Assembly (NCBI GenBank): GCA_003220225.1
Contig: QHRU01000035.1
Span: 124,001-188,000, forward strand
Source of the DNA: Candidatus Rokuibacteriota bacterium
Lineage (GTDB): Bacteria > Methylomirabilota > Methylomirabilia > Rokubacteriales > CSP1-6
Direction: 5' to 3'
Length of the DNA: 64,000 nucleotides
The position numbers and the translations under genes were made by a program. The notes under the pieces are model-generated. The model was not told where the DNA came from and made no database searches. It worked only from the letters and a program-made list of their open reading frames with translations. Shown one piece after another: positions 50,268 through 61,640 of this stretch (the stretch's first letter is position 1; the number at the start of each line of letters is the position of its first letter).

Positions 50268-50717
50268 ATGACCATCGCGAGCCTCCTCGCCAAGAAGGGG
50301 CCCAAGGTCGTTACCGTGCAGCCGGAGCAGACGATCCGCCAGGCGCTCGCCCTGCTCGCCGAGCACAACATCGGCGCCCTCGTCGTCGTGGACCCGGAGA
50401 GCCGGCCGATCGGCATCCTCTCCGAGCGCGACGTCGTGCGCGCCGCCGTGCGCGACGAGGCGGTGTTCACCAAGACGGTGAGCGCGCTCATGACCAGGGA
50501 CGTGATCCTCGGCCTGCCGCAGGACGACCTGGAGTCCGTCGGCCGCACCATGACCGACAAGCGCATCCGCCACCTGCCGGTGGTCGACCAGCGGCGGCTG
50601 GTCGGCATCATCTCGATCGGCGACGTCGTCAAGGCTCAGCGCGATCTCTACCGCGGCGAGGTCGAGAACCTCCAGATGGAGCTGACCGAAGAGCACGGCA
50701 GGCCCACGGCCAGATGA
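50268..50717 (+). CDS. Two-CBS-domain protein
   Basis: 149 residues made of two CBS motifs: VVTVQPEQTIRQALALLAEHNIGALVVVDPESRPIGILSERDVV and DVILGLPQDDLESVGRTMTDKRIRHLPVVDQRRLVGIISIGDVV. Such proteins bind adenine nucleotides and signal energy state. ATG 50268 is preceded by GGAAGGAGAG. The stop overlaps the ATG of the ferredoxin-NADP reductase gene, which suggests redox or energy-linked control of that operon. Confidence 0.92.
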   Translation: MTIASLLAKKGPKVVTVQPEQTIRQALALLAEHNIGALVVVDPESRPIGILSERDVVRAAVRDEAVFTKTVSALMTRDVILGLPQDDLESVGRTMTDKRIRHLPVVDQRRLVGIISIGDVVKAQRDLYRGEVENLQMELTEEHGRPTAR

Positions 50718-52117
50718 CGCGACCCGGCACCGAGGCGCAGCCGCTGCGCGTCGCGATCGTCGGGGCCGGTCCCGCCGGGTTCTACGCCACGGACCAGCTG
50801 TTCCGCACGCCGGGTCTCGTGGTCGAGGTGGACATGTACGACCGGGTGCCGACGCCCTACGGGCTCGTGCGCGCCGGCGTCGCCCCGGATCACCAGAAGA
50901 TCAAGGCGGTGACCGCGGCGTTCGACAAGGTCGCGGCCAATCCGGCCTTTCGATTTTTCGGCGGCGTGGAGCTCGGACGCCACCTGAGCGTGGACGACCT
51001 CCGCGCCCATTACCACATGGTCCTCTACACGACGGGCGCGCAGACCGATCGGCGCATGGGGATCCCCGGCGAGGATCTCCAGCGCAGCCACGCCGCCACC
51101 GAGTTCGTCGCCTGGTACAACGGCCATCCCGACTATCGCGACCTCACGTTCGATCTCTCGCAGGAGCGCGCGGCCGTCGTCGGCGTCGGCAACGTTGCGG
51201 CCGACGTCGCGCGGATCCTCTCGCGCACGCCCGAGGAGCTGGCGGCGACCGACATCGCCGACTACGCGCTCGAGGCGCTGAGCGCGAGCCGCATCCGCGA
51301 GGTGTACGTGCTCGGCCGCCGCGGTCCGGCGCAGGCCGCGTTCACCAACCCCGAGGTGCGCGAGCTGGGCGAGCTCGCCGGCGCCGACGTCAGCGCCCAG
51401 CCCGAGGAGGTGGAGCCGGACGAGCTGACCCGGCAGGTGCTCGAGCGCGCGCCGGACCGTGCGACGCAGAAGAAGATCGAGATCATCAAGGAGTACGCGC
51501 GGCGCACGCCGACGGGCAAGCCCCGGCGGCTCGTCATGCGCTTCCTCGTCTCGCCCGTCGAGCTGCGTGACGACGGCACGGGCGCGGTGGGCGGCATGCG
51601 GCTGGTGAAGAATCGCCTCTACGCGACGGCCACCGGCACGCTGCAGCCGAAGGCGACGGACCAGGTCGAGGACCTGCCGGTCGGCCTGGTGTTCCGGTCC
51701 GTCGGCTATCGCGGCGTGCCGGTGCCCGGCGTGCCCTTCAACGATGACTGGGGCGTAATCCTCAACGCGAAGGGCCGCGTGCTCGACCCGCAGACGAAGC
51801 ACCCGCTCGTCGGGCAGTACACGGCCGGCTGGATCAAGCGCGGGCCGACCGGCGTCATCGGGACCAACAAGCCCGACGCGGCGGAGACGGTGGCCGGCAT
51901 GATCGAAGATCTGGCGCGCGACATCCACCTGAGGCCGGCCGATCCGTCGCCGGCAGCCGTCGAGCGGCTGATCCGCGAGCGGCAGCCCCAGTATCTTTCG
52001 TACCAGGACTGGCTGCGGCTCGACGAGATCGAGACTCGGCGCGGGAGGGAAACCGGGAAGCCCCGCGTGAAGTTCACTCGAGTGAAGGACATGCTGGCGG
52101 CCCTCGGCCGCGCGTGA
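50714..52117 (+). CDS. Ferredoxin-NADP+ reductase (adrenodoxin reductase-like, FprA type)
   Basis: 467 residues: FAD Rossmann VAIVGAGPAGFYATDQLF, VDMYDRVPTPYGLVRAGVAPDHQKIK (typical of FprA/adrenodoxin reductase), NADP Rossmann AVVGVGNVAADVARILSRTPEEL, VYVLGRRGPAQAAFTNPEVREL, VFRSVGYRGVPVPGVPFND and AGWIKRGPTGVIGTNKPDA. It moves electrons between NADPH and ferredoxin. ATGA overlap with the CBS gene. The next gene is an exported cytochrome c with no clear shared role. Confidence 0.92.
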   Translation: MTRPGTEAQPLRVAIVGAGPAGFYATDQLFRTPGLVVEVDMYDRVPTPYGLVRAGVAPDHQKIKAVTAAFDKVAANPAFRFFGGVELGRHLSVDDLRAHYHMVLYTTGAQTDRRMGIPGEDLQRSHAATEFVAWYNGHPDYRDLTFDLSQERAAVVGVGNVAADVARILSRTPEELAATDIADYALEALSASRIREVYVLGRRGPAQAAFTNPEVRELGELAGADVSAQPEEVEPDELTRQVLERAPDRATQKKIEIIKEYARRTPTGKPRRLVMRFLVSPVELRDDGTGAVGGMRLVKNRLYATATGTLQPKATDQVEDLPVGLVFRSVGYRGVPVPGVPFNDDWGVILNAKGRVLDPQTKHPLVGQYTAGWIKRGPTGVIGTNKPDAAETVAGMIEDLARDIHLRPADPSPAAVERLIRERQPQYLSYQDWLRLDEIETRRGRETGKPRVKFTRVKDMLAALGRA

Positions 52118-52163
52118 TATCGTGACGCCGTTCACGATCGTTTTCTTCCCGAGAGGAGATCCC

Positions 52164-52580
52164 ATGAGGCCGTTCCGCAAGTCGTCGATCGTCGCCGCCG
52201 CCGCGCTCGCGATCGGAGTCGTTTCCGGCGTCTGGGCGCAGGGGGAGTGGAAAGCGCCGGCCGACGCGAAGAACACCAAGAACCCGCTCGCAGCCAAGAA
52301 GGGCGACGCGAAGCTCCTGGCCGACGCCAAGAAGCTCGCCGAGCAGAACTGCGCGACGTGCCACGGTCCCAGCGGCAAGGGCGACGGCCCGGCCGCGGCG
52401 GCGCTGCCGCCGCCGAAGCCCGCGGACTGGACGTCGAAGAAGCTCGCGAGCGAGACCGACGGGGAGCTCTTCTGGAAGATCAGCAACGGCCGCGGCGCGA
52501 TGCCCCCGTGGAAGCACCTGCCGGAGGAGCAGCGCTGGGCCCTCATCAACTACATCCGGTCGCTGCAGCCGAAGAGCTAG
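52164..52580 (+). CDS. Exported class I c-type cytochrome
   Basis: 138 residues. A signal peptide (SSIVAAAALAIGVVSGVWAQ) is followed by a monohaem domain: QNCATCHGPSGKGDGPAAAALPP (CxxCH), and GRGAMPPWKHLPEEQRWALINYIRSLQ carries the Met ligand. Periplasmic electron carrier; partner unknown. Start ATG 52164 follows AGAGGAGA; the upstream GTG 52122 would put a non-signal leader in front. It ends at a strong hairpin terminator. Confidence 0.93.
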   Translation: MRPFRKSSIVAAAALAIGVVSGVWAQGEWKAPADAKNTKNPLAAKKGDAKLLADAKKLAEQNCATCHGPSGKGDGPAAAALPPPKPADWTSKKLASETDGELFWKISNGRGAMPPWKHLPEEQRWALINYIRSLQPKS

Positions 52581-52612
52581 AGGCGCCGCCGCGCAGGCCC
52601 TGATCTCACCAC

Positions 52613-52636
52613 GCCCCGCCGACCCATCGGCGGGGC
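52613..52636 (+). terminator. Hairpin terminator after the cytochrome c gene
   Basis: GCCCCGCCGA-CCCA-TCGGCGGGGC, a perfect 10-bp stem 33 bases after the stop, followed by ATTCGT (weak U tract). It separates the 50.2-52.6 kb operon from ppx. Confidence 0.6.
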
Positions 52637-52658
52637 ATTCGTCTGTCCGGCGACGGGC

Positions 52659-53594
52659 ATGACGCGCCTCGCGACGATCGATCTCGGCACCAACACCGTC
52701 CACCTGCTCGTGGCCGAGGTGACGCCGCGCGCCCGCGGCTGGCGCACCGTGCTCGCCACGCAACGGGTGACACGGCTCGGCGAGGGCGTGTCCGCGACGG
52801 GCGCGCTCGGCGACCTTCCGGCCGCACGCACGGCGGCGGTCGTCGTCGACTACGTCGCGCGGGCGCGCGCCGCCGGCGCCGCGCGCGTGGCCATCGTGGC
52901 CACCAGCGCGGTGCGCGACGCCGCCAACGGTCGCGCCTTCGCCGCCGATCTCGAGCGCGCCACCGGCGTCGCCGTCCGCGTGATCAGCGGTGAGGAAGAG
53001 GCGCGGCTGACGCTCGCCGGCATCGTCGCCGGGCTCGGCCCGCTGCGAGGCGTCGCCATCGCGTTCGACATCGGCGGCGGATCGACGGAATACATCCTGA
53101 CACGCGACGGCGCGCTGGTCACCGCGGCGAGCCTCCGGCTCGGCGTGGTGCCGCTCGCCGAGCGGTTTGCCTTCCCGGGCCCGGTGGAGCCGGTTCGCTA
53201 CGCGACGCTGCGGGCCGAGGTGGACGCGCAGCTCGCGCGCGAGCTGCCGGCGGCGATCGCGACGGCGCGCGTGGACGTGCTCGTCGGCACCGCGGGCACC
53301 GTCACCACCCTGGCCGCGCTCGACCTCGGCCTCGCCGACTACGATCCCGCGCGCGTGCAGGGCCACACGCTCACCCGCGAGGCGATCGCGCGCCAGCACC
53401 GGCGGCTGGCGGCCCTGGACCTTGCCGGACGCGCGCGAGTGCCGTGCCTGGAGCCCGGGCGGGCCGACCTGATCGTCCCAGGCGTCGCCATCGTCGAGGC
53501 GACGCTGGCACGCCTTCACTGCGAGCGGCTGGTCGTGAGCGACTTTAGCCTGAGAGAGGGCATCCTGGCCGAGCTCGCCGCGCGCGAGGTTTGA
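52659..53594 (+). CDS. ppx: Exopolyphosphatase/GppA-family phosphatase
   Basis: 311 residues, the short single-module form of the Ppx/GppA family (no C-terminal HD-like part). ASKHA ATPase-fold motifs: ATIDLGTNTVHLLVAEV, VATSAVRDAANG, ISGEEEARLTLAGI, AFDIGGGSTEYIL, LVGTAGTVTTLAAL and VSDFSLREGILAE. Hydrolyses polyphosphate or pppGpp. A -35 box (TTGACA) overlaps its last codons. Confidence 0.9.
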   Translation: MTRLATIDLGTNTVHLLVAEVTPRARGWRTVLATQRVTRLGEGVSATGALGDLPAARTAAVVVDYVARARAAGAARVAIVATSAVRDAANGRAFAADLERATGVAVRVISGEEEARLTLAGIVAGLGPLRGVAIAFDIGGGSTEYILTRDGALVTAASLRLGVVPLAERFAFPGPVEPVRYATLRAEVDAQLARELPAAIATARVDVLVGTAGTVTTLAALDLGLADYDPARVQGHTLTREAIARQHRRLAALDLAGRARVPCLEPGRADLIVPGVAIVEATLARLHCERLVVSDFSLREGILAELAAREV

Positions 53595-53620
53595 CAGGCC
53601 CGGAGCCGCCGTCTTATCCT
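53591..53620 (+). promoter_or_regulatory. Consensus promoter TTGACA-N18-TATCCT
   Basis: A perfect -35 (53591-53596, overlapping the ppx stop) and a TATCCT -10 (53615-53620) with an 18-nt spacer. The start of transcription falls within about 3 bases of ATG 53630, so the HNH transcript would be leaderless. It is the one leaderless case with a full -35. Confidence 0.6.
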
Positions 53621-53629
53621 GTTGTGGCC

Positions 53630-54160
53630 ATGGATGAAGTAGCGGTACTCGTGTTGAACCATACGTTCGAGCCGCTACATTTCACCAACGCCCGTCGCGC
53701 CATCACGCTCCTGCTCGCCGGCAAGGCCGAATCCGTCGAGGGCTCGCCACGCGTGATCCGCTCGCCGTCGCGCGCCTTCCCGCTGCCGGCGGTGATCCGC
53801 CTCGCCGTCTACATCCGCAAGCCGTTCCTCGACCGCGTCGCGTTCAACAAGAAGAACATCCTCCGGCGCGACGGCTATACGTGCCAGTACTGCAACCGCC
53901 GTGGCGAGCGCCTCACCGTGGACCACGTCCTGCCGCGCTCGCGCGGCGGCGACACCACGTGGACGAACGTCGTCGCGGCCTGCCTGCGCTGCAACCTCAA
54001 GAAGGGGAACCGGCTACCGGAAGAGACCGGGATGCGTCTGGTTCGTGAGCCGATCCACCCCAAGTTCGTCTTCTCGACGCACATGCTGAGGCACCCGCAC
54101 GCGCACTCGCTGCTGGATTCGTGGCGCAAGTACCTGGTCGCGGTACCCACGCCGTCCTAA
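53630..54160 (+). CDS. HNH endonuclease
   Basis: 176 residues. N-terminal [29 protein letters not shown] is the conserved start of a widespread small HNH family; the nuclease core is [43 protein letters not shown] (Cys pair, DH, N and second Cys pair coordinate zinc and metal). The family is common next to DNA metabolism genes; biological role unsettled. Start ATG 53630 fits the promoter; the track's TTG 53591 lies in the ppx end. The 3' end overlaps the presumed uvrB start by 40 bases. Confidence 0.88.
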   Translation: MDEVAVLVLNHTFEPLHFTNARRAITLLLAGKAESVEGSPRVIRSPSRAFPLPAVIRLAVYIRKPFLDRVAFNKKNILRRDGYTCQYCNRRGERLTVDHVLPRSRGGDTTWTNVVAACLRCNLKKGNRLPEETGMRLVREPIHPKFVFSTHMLRHPHAHSLLDSWRKYLVAVPTPS

Positions 54161-56157
54161 CGACGCGGCCCGCCGCGTTCAGGCTGTCCTCCGAGTACGA
54201 GCCCCGCGGAGACCAGCCGCGCGCCATCGAGGACCTCACGCGCCTCGTCGTGGAGGGGCGCCGCCACACCGTCCTGCGCGGCGTCACCGGCTCCGGCAAG
54301 ACGTACACGATCGCCAACCTGATCGCCAATACCGGGCGGCCGACGCTGGTGCTCTCTCCCAACAAGACCCTGGCCGCTCAGCTGTTCAGTGAATTCAAAG
54401 CGTTCTTTCCCGACAATGCGATCGAATATTTCGTGTCGTATTACGACTACTACCAGCCCGAGGCCTACATCCCGCAGTCGGACACGTACATCGAGAAGGA
54501 CGCGCTCATCAACGACGAGATCGACCGCATGCGCCACTCGGCGACGCGCTCGCTGCTCGAGCGGCGCGACGTGGTGGTGGTGGCCTCCGTCTCGTGCATC
54601 TACGGCATCGGCGCGCCCGAGACCTACAAGGAGATGCACCTGTCGGTGCGGGAAGGGGAGTCCCTCGACCGCGACGAGATCGTGCGGCGGCTGGTGGCCG
54701 TGCAGTACGAGCGCAACGACTACGACTTCCACCGTGGCACCTTCCGCGTGCGCGGCGACGTGGTCGAGATCTTCCCCGCCAACGAGGAGTCGCACGCCCT
54801 GCGCGTCGAGCTGTGGGGCGACGTGGTGGAGGCGATCCACCGCATCGACCCCCTCAAGGGCGCGGTGCTCGAGCGCCTGCCCGAGGTGCACGTCTACCCG
54901 GCCAGCCATTACGTGACGCCGGCCGAGCAGCTCGAGCGCGCGATGGTGACCATCCAGGAGGAGCTGGGCGAGCGCCTGGCCTTCCTCAAGACGCGCAACC
55001 GGCTGCTGGAAGCCCAGCGGCTCGAGCAGCGCACGCTGTTCGACCTCGAGATGCTGCGCGAGCTCGGGTACTGCCACGGCATCGAGAACTACTCGCGCCA
55101 CCTCACCGGGCGGCGGCCGGGCGAGCCGCCGCCGGTGCTCATCGAGTACCTGCCGTCGGACGCGCTGGTGGTCATCGACGAGAGCCACGTGGCCGTCCCG
55201 CAGATCCGCGGCATGTATTACGGCGACCGCTCGCGCAAGGAGGCGCTCGTCGAGTACGGCTTCCGGCTGCCGTCGGCGTTCGACAACCGCCCGCTGACCT
55301 TCGAGGAGTTCACGCGGATCGTCAAGCAGACCGTGTACGTGTCGGCCACGCCCAGCGACTACGAGCTGCGGCTGGCCGACGACGCGGTGGCCGAGCAGGT
55401 CATCCGGCCCACCGGCCTGACGGACCCGAAGATCACCGTGCGCCCCGCCGGCGACCAGGTGGACGACCTGCTGCACGAGGTGCGCGCCCGCGCCGACCGC
55501 GAGGAGCGCGTGCTGGTGACCACGCTCACCAAGCGCATGGCCGAGGACCTCACCGAGTACTACCAGCAGCTCGGCCTCCGCGTGCGCTACCTGCACTCCG
55601 ACATCGACACCCTCGACCGCGTGGCGCTCATCCGTGACCTGCGCCTCGGCAAGTTCGACTGCCTCATCGGCATCAATCTCCTGCGAGAGGGCCTCGACAT
55701 CCCCGAGGTCTCGCTGGTGGCGATCCTCGACGCGGACAAGGAAGGCTACCTGCGCTCGGGCACGTCCCTGATCCAGACGGCGGGGCGGGCCGCGCGCAAC
55801 CTCAACGGCGAGGTCATCATGTACGCCGACCACGTCACCGACTCCATGGCGCAGACCCTCAAGGAGACGGACCGGCGCCGCGCGCTGCAGGCCAAGTACA
55901 ACGAGGAGCACGGCATCACGCCTGAGACCATCCGGTCGTCCATTCGCGAGCTGCTCCAGACGGTCTACGAGCGCGACTACTACACGGTCGAGGTCGAGGC
56001 GCCCGCGAAGGAGACGTTCGACTCGCCCGCCGACCTCGAGCGGCGGATCGCCGAGCTGGACGCGCAGATGAAGGACGCCGCCCGCCGGCTCGACTTCGAG
56101 CAGGCGGCCGAGCTGCGCGACCGCATCCGCGCCCTCCGCCGCCAGCAGGTCAGCTGA
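54121..56157 (+). CDS. uvrB: Excinuclease ABC subunit B
   Basis: 678 residues: [37 protein letters not shown] (Walker A), [33 protein letters not shown] (beta-hairpin), [12 protein letters not shown] (DESH), [25 protein letters not shown] and the C-terminal UVR motif [17 protein letters not shown] that binds UvrC. The start is uncertain: GTG 54121 is the only standard start before the core and overlaps the HNH gene by 40 bases; the conserved region begins around 54175. It is followed by uvrC, making a repair pair. Confidence 0.95.
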   Translation: MAQVPGRGTHAVLTTRPAAFRLSSEYEPRGDQPRAIEDLTRLVVEGRRHTVLRGVTGSGKTYTIANLIANTGRPTLVLSPNKTLAAQLFSEFKAFFPDNAIEYFVSYYDYYQPEAYIPQSDTYIEKDALINDEIDRMRHSATRSLLERRDVVVVASVSCIYGIGAPETYKEMHLSVREGESLDRDEIVRRLVAVQYERNDYDFHRGTFRVRGDVVEIFPANEESHALRVELWGDVVEAIHRIDPLKGAVLERLPEVHVYPASHYVTPAEQLERAMVTIQEELGERLAFLKTRNRLLEAQRLEQRTLFDLEMLRELGYCHGIENYSRHLTGRRPGEPPPVLIEYLPSDALVVIDESHVAVPQIRGMYYGDRSRKEALVEYGFRLPSAFDNRPLTFEEFTRIVKQTVYVSATPSDYELRLADDAVAEQVIRPTGLTDPKITVRPAGDQVDDLLHEVRARADREERVLVTTLTKRMAEDLTEYYQQLGLRVRYLHSDIDTLDRVALIRDLRLGKFDCLIGINLLREGLDIPEVSLVAILDADKEGYLRSGTSLIQTAGRAARNLNGEVIMYADHVTDSMAQTLKETDRRRALQAKYNEEHGITPETIRSSIRELLQTVYERDYYTVEVEAPAKETFDSPADLERRIAELDAQMKDAARRLDFEQAAELRDRIRALRRQQVS

Positions 56158-56257
56158 GCCGTCACCAGAAGATCGGGCGACGGTCGACCGGGCGAGTTGG
56201 AGCCACGCCCATCTAGATCAGGCCACCCACGTTCTTACCCGATCTCGCGGACCCCGC

Positions 56258-56263
56258 TACAAT
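56258..56263 (+). promoter_or_regulatory. -10 element TACAAT, leaderless-type promoter
   Basis: TACAAT is 6 bases before the GTG start of uvrC at 56270. Confidence 0.5.
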
Positions 56264-56269
56264 AAATAC

Positions 56270-58141
56270 GTGAGTACGACGACACTCGACGACAAGCTCA
56301 CCCGCCTTCCCGACCGACCTGGCGTCTACCTGTATCGCGACGCCAAGGCCCAGGTCATCTACGTCGGCAAGGCGGCCTCGCTGCGGGGCCGCGTCCGCTC
56401 CTACTTCCAGGAGTCGCGGCCGCGCGACGCGAAGACCGACGCGCTGGTCCGCCAGATCGCCGACCTCGAGTACATCGTGACCGACAACGAGCTCGAGGCG
56501 CTGATGCTGGAGGCGAACCTGGTGCGCAAGCACCGGCCCCGCTACAACATCATCCTGAGAGACGACAAGCATTACCCATTTCTGAAACTGACGACAAACG
56601 AGGCGTTTCCCCGGCTCCTGGTCGCCCGGCGGGTGCAGAGCGACGGCGCGCTGTATTTCGGTCCCTTCTACCCGGCCACGGCCATGCGCGAGACGCTGCG
56701 GCTCACGCGCCAGCTCTTTCCGCTGCGCACGTGCTCGATCGAGATCGACGGGACGCTGCCGCGGCCGTGCATCCAGTACGCGATCCATCGCTGCAACGCG
56801 CCGTGCACGGGCTGGGAGACGCGCGAGGGCTACGCGCAGACGGCCCGCGACGTCCAGCGCTTCCTGGAGGGCAAGAACGACGACCTGGCGCTCACGCTCA
56901 CGCGGCAGATGGAGGAGGCGGCCACCGAGCAGAAGTTCGAGCGCGCCGCCGTGCTGCGCGACCAGATCCAGTCGCTCAACAAGGTGCGCGAGCGCCAGAA
57001 GATCATCTCGACCGAGGAGGTCGACCAGGACGTCCTCGGCGTCGTCCGCCAGGGCAACGACGCGTGCGTCGAGCTGTTCTTCGTGCGCAAGGGCCGGCTG
57101 GTCGGCCAGGAAGCGTTCTTCTTCGACAAGGTGGCGGGATGGAGCGACGGCGAGATCCTGTCGGCCTTCGTCCGCCAGTTCTACGCCAAGCCGGTGACGC
57201 CGGCGCCCGAGGTGCTCGTCTCCGACGAGATTCCGGAGCGCGAGCTGATCGAGCAGTGGCTGAGCGGTGTCGCGAGGAGCCGCGTGCAGGTGCTGGCGCC
57301 CCAGCGCGGCGGCAAGCGGGAGTTCGTGGCCATGGCCGAGGCCAACGCCGCCATCGCGCTGCAGAACCACCTGCTGTCGCGCGGCAACCGCCAGCAGCTC
57401 GTGCAGGAGGAGCTGACGCGCGCCCTGAGCCTGCCCGGCCTGCCCAACCGCATCGAGGGCTACGACATCTCCAACATCCAGGGCACCGAGCAGGTCGGCT
57501 CCATGGTGGTGTGGGAGAACGGCGGGATGAAGAAGGACGACTACAAGCGCTTCAAGATCCGCACCGTCAGCGGCGCCGACGACTTCGGGTCGCTGCGCGA
57601 GGTGCTGGGCCGGCGCTTCGGCCACGCGCTCGAGCAGGGGAGCGTGCTCCCCGACCTCGTCCTCATCGACGGCGGCCGCGGCCAGCTCAACGTCGGGCTG
57701 CAGGTGCTCCAGGATCTCGGGCTCGACTGGATCCCCGTTGTCGCGCTCGCCAAGCAGCAGGAGGAAGTCTACGCCGCCGACAGCCGTGAGCCGCTGCTGC
57801 TCGATCCGACGTCTCCCGCGCTGCACACGCTGCAGAAGATCCGGGACGAGGCGCACCGTTTCGCGATCACCTATCACAAGAAACTGCGCGGCCAGCGCAC
57901 GATCCAGTCCGCGCTCGACGCCATCCCCGGCGTGGGGCCGACCATCCGCACGAGCCTGCTCAAGACGCTGGGCTCGGCGCGCCGCGTGCGGGAGTCGTCG
58001 GTGGCCGAGCTGGCCGCCGTGCCGAAGGTCACGCCGAAGATGGCGCAGAAGATCTACGAGCACTTCCACCCGCCTGAGACGGCGGAGGCCGAGCCCGCGG
58101 CGCCGGCGGCAGGGGAACCGCCGCAGGCCATCCGCGGTTGA
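56270..58141 (+). CDS. uvrC: Excinuclease ABC subunit C
   Basis: 623 residues: GIY-YIG nuclease PGVYLYRDAKAQVIYVGKA, RPRYNIILRDDKHYPFLKLT, FGPFYPATAMRETL, UVR motif EQKFERAAVLRDQIQSL, the RNase-H-like 3' nuclease domain with EGYDISNIQGTEQVGSMVV and LVLIDGGRGQLNVG, and HhH GVGPTIRTSLLKTLG at the end. With UvrB it makes both incisions in nucleotide excision repair. GTG start is directly after a -10 box, without a ribosome site. Confidence 0.96.
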   Translation: MSTTTLDDKLTRLPDRPGVYLYRDAKAQVIYVGKAASLRGRVRSYFQESRPRDAKTDALVRQIADLEYIVTDNELEALMLEANLVRKHRPRYNIILRDDKHYPFLKLTTNEAFPRLLVARRVQSDGALYFGPFYPATAMRETLRLTRQLFPLRTCSIEIDGTLPRPCIQYAIHRCNAPCTGWETREGYAQTARDVQRFLEGKNDDLALTLTRQMEEAATEQKFERAAVLRDQIQSLNKVRERQKIISTEEVDQDVLGVVRQGNDACVELFFVRKGRLVGQEAFFFDKVAGWSDGEILSAFVRQFYAKPVTPAPEVLVSDEIPERELIEQWLSGVARSRVQVLAPQRGGKREFVAMAEANAAIALQNHLLSRGNRQQLVQEELTRALSLPGLPNRIEGYDISNIQGTEQVGSMVVWENGGMKKDDYKRFKIRTVSGADDFGSLREVLGRRFGHALEQGSVLPDLVLIDGGRGQLNVGLQVLQDLGLDWIPVVALAKQQEEVYAADSREPLLLDPTSPALHTLQKIRDEAHRFAITYHKKLRGQRTIQSALDAIPGVGPTIRTSLLKTLGSARRVRESSVAELAAVPKVTPKMAQKIYEHFHPPETAEAEPAAPAAGEPPQAIRG

Positions 58142-58145
58142 CTGC

Positions 58146-58151
58146 TAGAAT
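58146..58151 (+). promoter_or_regulatory. Extended -10 (TGcTAGAAT)
   Basis: TAGAAT preceded by TGC, 5 bases after the uvrC stop; leader of about 24 nt with GAGGGGGTGAG before ATG 58183. Unlike most others here this gene has a true 5' leader. Confidence 0.5.
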
Positions 58152-58182
58152 GTTGCGCTGTGTTCCGAGGGGGTGAGTCCAA

Positions 58183-58440
58183 ATGAGGAAGCTCCTGACC
58201 GTCACGGCCGTGGCCGTGAGTCTCGCGCTGACGAGTGGCGTCGCGCTCGCCAGCTCCTGTCCGAAAATCATCAAGGAGGGCCGCGACGCGGCCGCCACGA
58301 TGAAGGCCGACGATCCCAAGGTGAAGGCGGCCGTCGCCAAGCTGGACGAGGCCCAGAAGCTGCACGACGGCGGCAAGCACGCCGACTCGATGGCCAAGGC
58401 CAACGAGGCCCTCGCCGACCTCGGCGTGAAAAAGCAGTAA
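58183..58440 (+). CDS. Small exported protein, unknown function
   Basis: 85 residues: signal peptide (LLTVTAVAVSLALTSGVALA), then a short lysine-rich helical body (CPKIIKEGRDAAATMKADD, AKLDEAQKLHDGGKHADSMAKANEALADLGV). One Cys follows the cleavage site by a Ser pair (SSCP), but the spacing does not make a good lipobox. Likely a periplasmic helical protein; family not recognised. It has a clear promoter, a strong ribosome site and a terminator-like hairpin. Confidence 0.7.
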   Translation: MRKLLTVTAVAVSLALTSGVALASSCPKIIKEGRDAAATMKADDPKVKAAVAKLDEAQKLHDGGKHADSMAKANEALADLGVKKQ

Positions 58441-58463
58441 CGGTTCGGCAACTGTCCGGGGGT

Positions 58464-58489
58464 ATGGGGGGCCCTTCGAGGCCCCCCAT
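58464..58489 (+). terminator. 10-bp G-run hairpin
   Basis: ATGGGGGGCC and GGCCCCCCAT pair perfectly around CTTCGA, 23 bases after the small exported gene's stop. Similar to the hairpin at 33291 (both T-G6/7...C6/7-A with TCGAGG in or near the loop). The following CCAATATTGG is a perfect palindrome. Confidence 0.5.
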
Positions 58490-58510
58490 TCCAATATTGG
58501 GTACCCCCCG

Positions 58511-58549
58511 GCACGCAGCCACGCGCCACCCTGCACGCAGCCACGCGCC
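58511..58549. repeat. Two-copy 17-bp direct repeat
   Basis: GCACGCAGCCACGCGCC occurs at 58511-58527 and 58533-58549 (22-base period) in the leuS upstream region. Nothing else is in the spacer apart from the hairpin and the leuS promoter. Confidence 0.6.
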
Positions 58550-58622
58550 CGTCGCGACGCCCGGCACACATTGGGCCGCGCGCCGGCCTGCGGTCACGCG
58601 CGGCTTTTCGCCGCATCCCTGC

Positions 58623-58628
58623 TAAAAT
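58623..58628 (+). promoter_or_regulatory. Extended -10 (TGcTAAAAT), leaderless-type promoter
   Basis: TAAAAT preceded by TGC, 8 bases before the leuS ATG at 58637. Confidence 0.5.
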
Positions 58629-58636
58629 TCAGTCCG

Positions 58637-61116
<2,480 letters not shown>

Positions 61117-61120
<4 letters not shown>

Positions 61121-61629
61121 CGCCTCCCCGCCTCGGCGTGCTGGTGCTGGCCGTCGCGGCCCTGGGTCTCGGCGCGTGCGGCTACTCGTTCCGCGGCACG
61201 CTGCCGTCCCACGTCCGCACGGTCGCCGTGCCGATCTTCCTCAACCGCACGCAGGAGCCGGGCGTAGAGTCGATCATCACGCGGGCGGTCGTCCAGGCGT
61301 TCGCGACCAACGGCCGGCTCCGTGTCACGCGGCCGGCGGACGCCGACGCGATCCTCGAAGGTGAGATCACGAGCTACGGCGTCCAGGGCATCGCCTTCGA
61401 CGAGACGCTCAACGTCCAGCAGTATCGGCTCCTGGTGGTCCTCAACCTCCGGATGCGCGACGTGCGGCGCAGTGAGGTCCTCTTCCAGCAGACCGGCGTG
61501 ACGGAGCAGGCCGACTTCCGCGTGGTCGGCCCGGTCTCGTCGACGATCGCGCGCGAGGAGACGGCGCTGAGCCAGGCGGCGGCCGAGATCGCGCGCTCGA
61601 TCGTGAGCCTCGCGATCGACCGCTTCTGA
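61117..61629 (+). CDS. lptE: LPS-assembly lipoprotein LptE
   Basis: 170 residues. Lipobox LGLGACGYSFRGTLPSHVRTVAVPIFLNRTQEPGVE, the standard LptE start (CGY-F-x-G-x-LP); then VTRPADADAILEGEITSY and an amphipathic C-terminus. LptE plugs LptD during LPS insertion, so this bacterium has an outer membrane with LPS. GTG 61117 overlaps the leuS stop (GTGA). The leuS-lptE-holA order is common in Gram-negative bacteria. Confidence 0.9.
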
Positions 61630-61640
61630 CCGGCGGCCCG

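Noticed and set aside
53591-53629. TTG 53591 as the HNH start (ORF track)
   Set aside because: It overlaps the ppx stop and forms the -35 box; homology begins at ATG 53630.
58511-58549. CRISPR array or minisatellite
   Set aside because: Only two 17-bp copies with a 5-base gap; no spacers of CRISPR length.
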